DNA from: Syntrophaceae bacterium
GTDB taxonomy: Bacteria > Desulfobacterota > SM23-61
Direction: 5' to 3'
Assembly (NCBI GenBank): GCA_003154025.1
Contig: PMCE01000246.1
Location: forward strand, 1 to 6,676
DNA: 6,676 bases
Made by a program: the position numbers and the translations under genes
Part shown: piece by piece, positions 1 to 5,294 of the stretch
Layout of the letters: each line of letters opens with the position of its first letter
Position numbering within the stretch: position 1 is the stretch's first letter
The notes under the pieces: model-generated
Databases searched by the model: none
What the model saw: the letters and a program-made list of their open reading frames with translations, nothing else
What the model was told of the DNA's origin: nothing

Positions 1-3000
1 ACGCAGGACGACCGCATCGAGGGCGTAGTCGTCACCTTCGTGGACATCTGCGACCTCAAGGCGACCGAGGAAGCCCTGCGGCGGCACCAGGCGGAGCTGG
101 AGACGGCCCGCGCCGAGGCTGAGGACGCGAGGCACCGCCTGGCGGTCATCGTGGACAGCATTGCCGACGGTTTCTTCGCTTTCGACCGGGAGTGGCGGAT
201 CACCCACGTCAACGATGCGGCTCTCCGCCATTACGGGAAGACGCGCGAGGAGATGGTCGGACGCGGTCTCTTTGAGGTTTTCCCCGCCGCCCGCGGGAGC
301 GTTTTCGAGACCGAATACCGCCGCGCCATGGAGAGCGGCGAACCGGTTCACTTCGAAGCCCCTTCGGCCATCTCGGACCGGATCATGGAGATCCACGCTT
401 ATCCCGGCCCGGACAACTTGACGGTCCTCTTCCGTGACGTCACCGAGCGCAATCGGTTGGCCGCCGCACTGCAAGAGGCCCGTGAGCGGGCCGAGTGGCT
501 GGCGCGCTTTCCGGAGGAGAACCCCAACCCGCTCATGCGGGTGTCGGCCGACGGAACCGTTCTCTATCGCAATCCGGCCGCTTCAAAACTACCTGAGTGG
601 GCATACGAGGCCGGACAGCTTCTGCCGAATCCGCTGCTGGCGCTGATCGGACGAGCGATGGGCGAGGAGTCCGAAACCGAGCAAAGCTTGGAATTAGGCG
701 GGAAGTTCTATTCCGTCTGGGTCGCGCCGTTCCCCGGAGAAAGCTACGCCAACGTTTATGCGCGGGACATCACGGCCCGCAAGAAGGCCGAGGAGACGCT
801 GCGCCGCTATGAATTGCTATCGGCCCACACCCGGGATATCATCCTCTTCATGCGAAGGGATGACGGGCGCATACTCGAGGCCAATTCCGCGGCCGTGAAT
901 GCCTATGGGTACAGCCGCGATGAACTGTTGACCCTGGGCATTCCTAACCTGCGTGCGCCCGACACGCGAGGACTGACCGCCGAGCAGATGGCCGAGGCCG
1001 ATAGCCGGGGCATCCTCTTCGAGACCGTGCACCGGCGCAAGGACGGCAGCACCTTCCCCGTAGAAGTCAGCTCGCGGGGCGCGACCGTCGGGGGCACCCG
1101 GACCCTGATCAGCGTGGTCAGGGACATCACCGAGCGCAAGCGGGCTGAGGAGGATCTGCGGAAGAATGAAGCCACCTTGCGAGGAATCCTGGACGCAACC
1201 AAGGAATCCATCTGGCTGTTCAGCCGCGATGGCGTCATGCTCATGGCCAATGAGACCGCCCTGTCACGTTTTGGAAAAACCGCCGAAGAGCTCATCGGCA
1301 AGCATTTCGAGGAGATCCTGCCGGAGGAACTGGCCCACTCCCGGCTGCTGAGACTGAGGGAGGCGGTCGAGTCCGGACGGCCCGTTGAGTTTGAAGACCA
1401 GCGCAGCGGCATCTTTTTCCAACACGGTTTTTACCCCGTCTCGGATGTCCACGGGCGCGTGAACAGCGTTGCCTGTTTCAGCCGCGACATCACCGCACGC
1501 AAGCAGTCCGAGGGGGCGCTGAAAGAGGCAACTCTTCTCATTCAGCAGAACTCCTCAGAACTGGACGCTATTCTCGAAACGATGACCGATCCCCTTCTGT
1601 TCTACGATGCCCAAGGACGGCCCCGAAAAATCAACACAGCGGCCGCCCGGATCCTGGGGATCGATCGGGATGTTTCCGGCTTCGATGACCCGGCCATGAT
1701 GGCTATTTGGAAATCGAAAAGCTATCGCGACCTGGACGGTCGCCCGTTGTCGCTGGAGGAGATGCCGTTCCGCCGCGCCTTGAACGGGGAAACGGTCCAT
1801 GGGCAAGTGCTCTGCCTTACAACCGCCGCCGGACGGGAGGCCATCTTCGAAATTAACGCTGAAATCCTGGACTCGAACGGACAGCGCGTCGGCGTCGTGG
1901 TCGTCTGGCACGATATCACTGAGCGCAAGCACCGCGAGTTCCGGATTGCCCGTTTGACGAAACTCTATGCGGTCCTCAGCCAGGTGAACGAAGCGATTGT
2001 CCGGACTCACGACGAAGAACGGTTGTACGGAGAGGTCTGCCGGATTGTCGCTGAGGAGGGAGGATTCCCTCTGGTGTGGGTCGGGCGAGTGGAGGAACCG
2101 CGGGTTGTGCCAACAGCATCGTATGGCCCGGCGGTAGCCTATTTGAAAGAGATCAGGGTGGAAACCGAAGGCGCGTTGGGCAGCGGCCCAACGGGCACCT
2201 GCATCCGGGAAGACCGTCCGGTGATCAATGACGACTTTGATATCAATCCCTCCGCGGCTCCCTGGCGCAAACCCGCCCTGCGTTTTGGGTTCCGCGCCTC
2301 TGCCGCCTTTCCTTTGCACCGGCATGGCAGGGTTGTCGGGGTGCTCACGCTTTATGCCGCCGAGCCGGGCGCCTTTGACCAAGAGCAGGTTAATCTGCTC
2401 GAAGCGCTCTGTGCCGACATTTCGTACGCGTTGGAAGCGATGCGGCAGGAGCGGCTCCGCACCGAGGCCGAGGAATCCCTGAGGCGGCGGACTTTGGAGC
2501 TCCAGAAGCTAACCGAGACTCTGGAGCAGCGGGTGGAGGAACGGACCGCGGAATTGGTAAAGTCGAACGAGATGCTTCAGGAGGAAATGGCGGAGCGCTT
2601 ACGTCTCGTGGCGGCGGTGGAGCAGGCTGGAGAGGGCATTGCGATTACGGATCCGATGGGGATCATCGTTTACGTCAACCCGGCTTTTGGAGGGATCAGT
2701 GGGGATGGAGAGCGGGAGCTGCTCGGAAAGTATTACTGTGAAATCCTCGCCGGTTATGTTCTGGAAGCAGGGCTTAAGGAAAGAATTCAGGATATCATCC
2801 ACAGCGGTGGGGTATGGAGCGGGCGCGTCAACCGGAAGAAGAGAGACGGCCAATCCTTTGCACTTGATGTTACCCTCTCCCCCATCCGGGACGGATCCGG
2901 CGCGGTAAGCAATTACCTGGCCATGGAGCGGGATGTGACCCAGGAGGTGCGGCTGGAGCAGAACCTGCGAAGAATGCAGAAGGCCGAAGCGCTGGGGACC

Positions 3001-4101
3001 CTGGCCGGGGGGATCGCCCACGACTTCAACAATATCCTGAACCCGATCTTCATCAACACGGAGCTGGTCCTCCTGGATGCCCCCCCGGACAGCCCGATGC
3101 GCCAGCCCTTGCACCTGGTCCTGGAGGCGGCCGAGCGGGGGAAGGGCCTGGTCAAACAGATCATCACCTTCAGCCGGATGAAGGAGCATGAGGCGAAGCC
3201 GTTGAAGGCGGAACCGCTCATCAAAGAGGCCCTGAAGTTCCTGCGCGCTTCTCTGCCCAGCACGGTGGAGATCCGGGAGAAGATTGAGAGGGAGACGGGA
3301 TTCATTCTGGCCGACCCCACGCAGATCCATCAGGTGGTCATGAACCTGTGCAGTAACGCGGCCTATGCCATGAGGGAGCGCGGAGGATTGCTGGAGGTGA
3401 GCCTGGCGGAGGTCGAGGCGGACGAAGATATGGCCCGGCTCCACCCCGATCTGAACCCCGGGACTTACCTGCGGCTGACGGTGTCGGATACGGGGGTGGG
3501 GATGACGCGGGAGGTGATGGAGCGGGCCTTCGATCCCTTCTTCACCACCAAGAAACCCGGGGAAGGGTCGGGAATGGGGTTGTCGGTGGTTCACGGAATC
3601 GTGAGGAACGCCAAGGGGGCCGTCACGGTTTACAGTGAAGCGGGAAAGGGGGCGACCTTCAATGTCTTTTTCCCCCGGGTGGAGGCAGAAGGGTCGTCTT
3701 TCAAAGTCCCCTCAGGGCCCATCGCCACGGGCCGGGAGCGGATTCTATTGGTCGATGACGAGGAGGTGCAAGTTCAAAGCATCCGGAACATGCTGGAGCG
3801 GTTGGGCTACAAGGTCGTGGCGAAGACGGACAGCGTGGAAGCTTTGTCCTTGTTCCGGAAGGACCCCGGGGCTTTCGACCTGGTGGTTACCGATCAGACC
3901 ATGCCGCAATTGACGGGGGTTAGGCTGGCCGAGGAGCTTTTGCGGATCCGCCCCGGTCTTCCGGTCATCCTTTGTACGGGGTTCAGCGAAGCCATCGATG
4001 CGAATGAGGCTCAGGCCGCGGGAATCCGCCAGTTTTTGATGAAGCCTTTCTCGGTGCGGGACATGTCCGAAGCCATCCGCCGGGCGCTGGGAGATAAATG
4101 A
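1..4101 (+). CDS. Multi-PAS/GAF hybrid sensor histidine kinase with C-terminal receiver (5'-truncated by window edge)
   Basis: Cytoplasmic hybrid histidine kinase that would autophosphorylate on histidine and relay to its own receiver. Numbering takes the GTG at 40 as residue 1, but the frame is open from base 1 and encodes a PAS tail (GVVVTFVDI then DLK), so that GTG is not the start. Domains: PAS tail (to about 8); PAS 34-137, 150-250, 254-369, 377-491 and 505-632, each ending in a D-[IV]-T-x-R-type linker; GAF 639-803 (GSGPTGT, then G-F-R-A-S-A-A-F-P-L); coiled coil about 807-860; PAS 858-973; HisKA with LAGGIAHDFNNIL, His994; HATPase with N-box Asn1102/Asn1106, G1 DTGVGM at 1150, F-box FDPFFTTK at 1164 and G2 GEGSGMGLS at 1174; receiver with Asp1239/Asp1240, phospho-acceptor Asp1285, Thr1313 and Lys1335. 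All key residues are intact. No membrane segment is visible. The ligands are unknown. Stop TGA is at 4099-4101. Confidence 0.95.
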   Translation, partial: TQDDRIEGVVVTFVDICDLKATEEALRRHQAELETARAEAEDARHRLAVIVDSIADGFFAFDREWRITHVNDAALRHYGKTREEMVGRGLFEVFPAARGSVFETEYRRAMESGEPVHFEAPSAISDRIMEIHAYPGPDNLTVLFRDVTERNRLAAALQEARERAEWLARFPEENPNPLMRVSADGTVLYRNPAASKLPEWAYEAGQLLPNPLLALIGRAMGEESETEQSLELGGKFYSVWVAPFPGESYANVYARDITARKKAEETLRRYELLSAHTRDIILFMRRDDGRILEANSAAVNAYGYSRDELLTLGIPNLRAPDTRGLTAEQMAEADSRGILFETVHRRKDGSTFPVEVSSRGATVGGTRTLISVVRDITERKRAEEDLRKNEATLRGILDATKESIWLFSRDGVMLMANETALSRFGKTAEELIGKHFEEILPEELAHSRLLRLREAVESGRPVEFEDQRSGIFFQHGFYPVSDVHGRVNSVACFSRDITARKQSEGALKEATLLIQQNSSELDAILETMTDPLLFYDAQGRPRKINTAAARILGIDRDVSGFDDPAMMAIWKSKSYRDLDGRPLSLEEMPFRRALNGETVHGQVLCLTTAAGREAIFEINAEILDSNGQRVGVVVVWHDITERKHREFRIARLTKLYAVLSQVNEAIVRTHDEERLYGEVCRIVAEEGGFPLVWVGRVEEPRVVPTASYGPAVAYLKEIRVETEGALGSGPTGTCIREDRPVINDDFDINPSAAPWRKPALRFGFRASAAFPLHRHGRVVGVLTLYAAEPGAFDQEQVNLLEALCADISYALEAMRQERLRTEAEESLRRRTLELQKLTETLEQRVEERTAELVKSNEMLQEEMAERLRLVAAVEQAGEGIAITDPMGIIVYVNPAFGGISGDGERELLGKYYCEILAGYVLEAGLKERIQDIIHSGGVWSGRVNRKKRDGQSFALDVTLSPIRDGSGAVSNYLAMERDVTQEVRLEQNLRRMQKAEALGTLAGGIAHDFNNILNPIFINTELVLLDAPPDSPMRQPLHLVLEAAERGKGLVKQIITFSRMKEHEAKPLKAEPLIKEALKFLRASLPSTVEIREKIERETGFILADPTQIHQVVMNLCSNAAYAMRERGGLLEVSLAEVEADEDMARLHPDLNPGTYLRLTVSDTGVGMTREVMERAFDPFFTTKKPGEGSGMGLSVVHGIVRNAKGAVTVYSEAGKGATFNVFFPRVEAEGSSFKVPSGPIATGRERILLVDDEEVQVQSIRNMLERLGYKVVAKTDSVEALSLFRKDPGAFDLVVTDQTMPQLTGVRLAEELLRIRPGLPVILCTGFSEAIDANEAQAAGIRQFLMKPFSVRDMSEAIRRALGDK

Positions 4102-4108
4102 CGGGTCA

Positions 4109-4132
4109 GCCGGTCGGCCGGTCTGCCGGTCA
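4109..4132 (+). repeat. Tandem 8-nt repeat array, unit GCCGGTCN, three copies (left block)
   Basis: Three exact copies of GCCGGTC start at 4109, 4117 and 4125, each followed by one variable base (G, T, A). A degenerate fourth unit, ACGGGTC, lies in phase at 4101-4107. The 8-nt period in non-coding DNA next to a stop codon is too regular to be chance composition. Confidence 0.8.
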
Positions 4133-4189
4133 AAGGATGAAAGGGGTCCGCCAGGCAACCGGTCCCCATATCCCGCTTCCTTCTTCCGT

Positions 4190-4205
4190 TGATCGGCAGA
4201 CCAGC
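4190..4205 (-). repeat. Two degenerate GCCGGTCN units in inverse orientation (middle block)
   Basis: On the minus strand this stretch reads GCTGGTCT then GCCGATCA, two in-phase copies of the 8-nt unit with one change each. It is the partner of the left block in the inner stem of the inverted repeat. Confidence 0.6.
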
Positions 4206-4223
4206 GGACTTCTTTAGAACTCT

Positions 4224-4247
4224 TGACTGGCCGACCGGGTGACCGGC
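4224..4247 (-). repeat. Tandem 8-nt repeat array, three units in inverse orientation (right block)
   Basis: On the minus strand this reads GCCGGTCA, CCCGGTCG, GCCAGTCA: three units in phase, two of them with one substitution in the GCCGGTC core. It mirrors the left block, so the whole gap looks like arrays of one 8-nt unit facing each other. Confidence 0.7.
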
Positions 4248-4248
4248 A

Positions 4249-4899
4249 TTATCCCCTCCTGTATTCCACCCGGAATCTCCTTACCGGCGGGTCTTCTTTG
4301 TCCACATACTCTTCAAAATTGACTTCCTGAAGTCCACAGGCTTCAAATTCCTTCAACTCTTCCCGAATCACGGGCCAAGGCATCTCCCCCTTGGGTTCTT
4401 CCGGTTTCCGGCCCCGGGCGATGACCAGGAGCATCCCCCCTGGGGTAACAAAGCGGGAGATGGACCGGATCGCTGCCTTTCGACGGTCCGGGAGCAATAC
4501 CTGGAGCGTGTAGGACTCCAGCACAAAATCAAAGGCGCCCTTCCATTCCTCCGGCGCCTGTAAGAGGTCCTGGACGAGGTAGCGGACTTTCGACTGGGGG
4601 AACCTCCTCCTGCACCAGTCTATGGCGGTGGGAGAGATATCGAAGGCCGTTACCCCAAAACCCAACTCCGCCAGCCGCTCCGCGTCGTCTCCCAGGCCGC
4701 AGCCGACTTTCAGCGCCTTCTTTCCTCTCCCCTGAAGCTGTCTCTGCAAAAGCCATGCTTCAAAATTGGGATTCACCTTCTGGTCGGCCCAGGGAATCTT
4801 GGAAGCATCCCCCTCGGCATAGAGAGCTTCAAACCAACCCAGAGAGTCCCCTTTTTCTATAAATTCCTTGGCTAGTTTCCGGGCGAATTGACGAGACAT
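4249..4899 (-). CDS. Class I SAM-dependent methyltransferase (TPMT-like), substrate unknown
   Basis: A 216-residue soluble methyltransferase of the Rossmann-fold class I superfamily. Motif I is KVGCGLGDD at 64-72 (SAM-binding glycine loop). The acidic residue that normally contacts the SAM ribose is Asp87 in FDIS. Motif II lies around 111-128 (DLLQAP, then FDFVLE), and VTPGGMLLVIARG at 151-163 is the usual post-motif strand and loop. The N-terminal part, with Trp23, Tyr27 and IPW at 35-37, resembles thiopurine methyltransferase-like proteins; the small-molecule substrate cannot be read from sequence. I chose the ATG at 4899: it has a GAGG-type ribosome binding site 5 nt upstream, and the protein then begins where family similarity seems to begin. 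An in-frame ATG at 4992 would add 31 residues that look like translated promoter DNA. The gene converges on the kinase and diverges from the dehydratase, so it is probably monocistronic. Confidence 0.88.
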   Translation of the reverse strand: MSRQFARKLAKEFIEKGDSLGWFEALYAEGDASKIPWADQKVNPNFEAWLLQRQLQGRGKKALKVGCGLGDDAERLAELGFGVTAFDISPTAIDWCRRRFPQSKVRYLVQDLLQAPEEWKGAFDFVLESYTLQVLLPDRRKAAIRSISRFVTPGGMLLVIARGRKPEEPKGEMPWPVIREELKEFEACGLQEVNFEEYVDKEDPPVRRFRVEYRRG

Positions 4900-4902
4900 A
4901 AT

Positions 4903-4908
4903 CCCCTC
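4903..4908 (-). promoter_or_regulatory. Ribosome binding site for the methyltransferase
   Basis: The minus strand reads GAGGGGATT directly before ATG. The GAGG core is 5 nt from the start codon. This site decides the start at 4899 over the in-frame upstream ATG at 4992, which has no purine-rich site at a proper distance. Confidence 0.7.
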
Positions 4909-4924
4909 GCAAAGGCAAAATTCA

Positions 4925-4953
4925 AGATTTGAAATTCGGAATGACCCCGTCAA
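4925..4953 (-). promoter_or_regulatory. Weak candidate sigma70-type promoter for the methyltransferase
   Basis: On the minus strand TTGACG (4953-4948) is a five-of-six match to the -35 consensus. The -10 position 17 nt further on holds AAATCT, a poor match. The location would give a short leader of about 20 nt before the ATG at 4899. The -35 overlaps a small palindrome, TGAC-CCC-GTCA. I hold this only as a candidate. Confidence 0.2.
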
Positions 4954-4980
4954 TCTACCAGTTATCCCCCGGAACTGCAA

Positions 4981-5000
4981 ACCCGATGGCACCCGATGGC
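4981..5000. repeat. Perfect 10-bp tandem duplication
   Basis: ACCCGATGGC occurs twice in direct succession with no mismatch. It lies upstream of the methyltransferase start and outside the chosen coding region. It may be a replication-slippage duplication or a paired protein-binding site; nothing in the sequence distinguishes these. Confidence 0.8.
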
Positions 5001-5135
5001 CTGGGTCCCCCTCGACGCCGAAGCAATGCGGCTGCTACATGAGGGCCCCAGGTCTTACTGGCGAGACACCGTCACAGAAATGTTCTACGAGTTTTCTCGG
5101 TTAAATTTTTCCCTTCCCCAATTTCCGGGTCTCCA

Positions 5136-5153
5136 TGGTAAACTGAGTAAAAT
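5136..5153 (+). promoter_or_regulatory. Candidate -10 region(s) for the dehydratase promoter
   Basis: In the AT-rich centre of the gap, TAAAAT (5148-5153) matches the -10 consensus at five of six positions. Just upstream, TGG-TAAACT (5136-5144) looks like an extended -10. Neither has a good -35 at 16-18 nt. If either is used, the dehydratase mRNA has a leader of roughly 130-145 nt containing the palindrome and hairpin described below. Confidence 0.25.
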
Positions 5154-5184
5154 CAGCTTTCTAAACCTAATAAGTTCTGAACCT

Positions 5185-5200
5185 GCTTAATCCTTTAAGC
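5185..5200. promoter_or_regulatory. Perfect palindrome, possible operator or small hairpin
   Basis: GCTTAA-TCCT-TTAAGC has perfect 6-bp arms around a 4-nt centre. It lies about 95 nt upstream of the dehydratase start and downstream of the candidate -10 sequences, where a dimeric repressor site could act. No regulator is identified. As an RNA it would be a weak AU-rich hairpin. Confidence 0.4.
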
Positions 5201-5215
5201 CAAGGAAAAGAGCAG

Positions 5216-5252
5216 CCATGCGGCCACCCGGTCTCCGTCGGGACAGGCATGG
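5216..5252 (+). promoter_or_regulatory. Hairpin in the presumed dehydratase 5' leader
   Basis: Outer arms CCATGC (5216-5221) and GCATGG (5247-5252) pair perfectly. After a small internal loop, inner arms CCCG (5227-5230) and CGGG (5239-5242) pair around an 8-nt loop. No T-run follows, so it is not a standard attenuator terminator. It could influence mRNA stability or translation, or be incidental. Confidence 0.35.
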
Positions 5253-5282
5253 AGAGGGAAATGGTTCGGTCGCTGAAGAATT

Positions 5283-5286
5283 GAGG
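5283..5286 (+). promoter_or_regulatory. Ribosome binding site for the dehydratase
   Basis: GAGG lies 8 nt before the ATG at 5295. An in-frame TGA at 5274-5276 blocks any upstream start, so this site and this ATG fit each other. Confidence 0.6.
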
Positions 5287-5294
5287 CAAGGCTC

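Larger units (their letters stand above)
4104..4244. repeat. Inverted-repeat element filling the gap between convergent genes
   Basis: The left arm at 4104-4119 (GGTCAGCCGGTCGGCC) is complementary to 4229-4244 at 15 of 16 positions. Immediately inside it, 4120-4133 (GGTCTGCCGGTCAA) is complementary to 4189-4202 at 13 of 14, and the one exception is a G-T pair that becomes a G-U wobble in RNA. A transcript of either strand could therefore form a long stem with a bulge at 4203-4228. The element begins two bases after the kinase stop codon and ends four bases before the methyltransferase stop codon. It could act as a bidirectional transcription end or RNA-stabilising structure for the two convergent genes, or be a REP/MITE-like mobile repeat. 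It lacks the T-run of a classical intrinsic terminator. The repeat is read directly; its role is inference. Confidence 0.75.
4900..5294. other. Divergent intergenic region between methyltransferase and dehydratase genes
   Basis: About 395 bases with no convincing gene. The half next to the methyltransferase holds its ribosome binding site, a weak promoter candidate and a 10-bp tandem duplication. The centre (about 5095-5200) is clearly richer in A and T than the flanking genes and is the natural place for the dehydratase promoter. The last 110 bases hold a palindrome, a hairpin and the dehydratase ribosome binding site. An open frame at 4996-5190 (+) has no ribosome binding site and no recognisable product, so I do not call it. 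Confidence 0.7.

Noticed and set aside
40..42. GTG as start codon of the kinase
   Set aside because: The same frame is open back to base 1 and encodes a recognisable PAS tail that continues through this codon, so translation must begin upstream of the window.
1555..2382. Long minus-strand open frame (275 codons) opposite the kinase gene
   Set aside because: It is antisense to well-supported PAS5/GAF coding sequence. The product is low-complexity, rich in Arg, Gly, Pro and His, as expected from the reverse of GC-rich coding DNA.
2599..3594. Long minus-strand open frame (331 codons) opposite the last PAS and kinase core
   Set aside because: It lies opposite intact kinase motifs and its product has no recognisable domain; a by-product of GC-rich codon use.
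4140..4170. Small hairpin GGGG...CCCC as an intrinsic terminator of the kinase gene
   Set aside because: Arms are only 4 bp plus 3 bp with a mismatch, and no T-run follows. It lies in the loop of the larger inverted repeat and is not needed to explain it.
4102..4248. CRISPR array
   Set aside because: The repeat unit is 8 nt without unique spacers of 25-40 nt, and orientation is inverted between blocks, which does not fit a CRISPR.
4996..5190. Open frame of 64 codons on the plus strand in the divergent gap
   Set aside because: No ribosome binding site precedes its ATG. It crosses the AT-rich promoter-like region, its product is not recognisable, and its codon pattern changes half-way. Best treated as chance.
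5140..5294. Attenuator, T-box or riboswitch before the dehydratase
   Set aside because: No leader peptide with branched-chain codon runs, no terminator followed by T residues and no T-box consensus were found; only a palindrome and a simple hairpin are supported.
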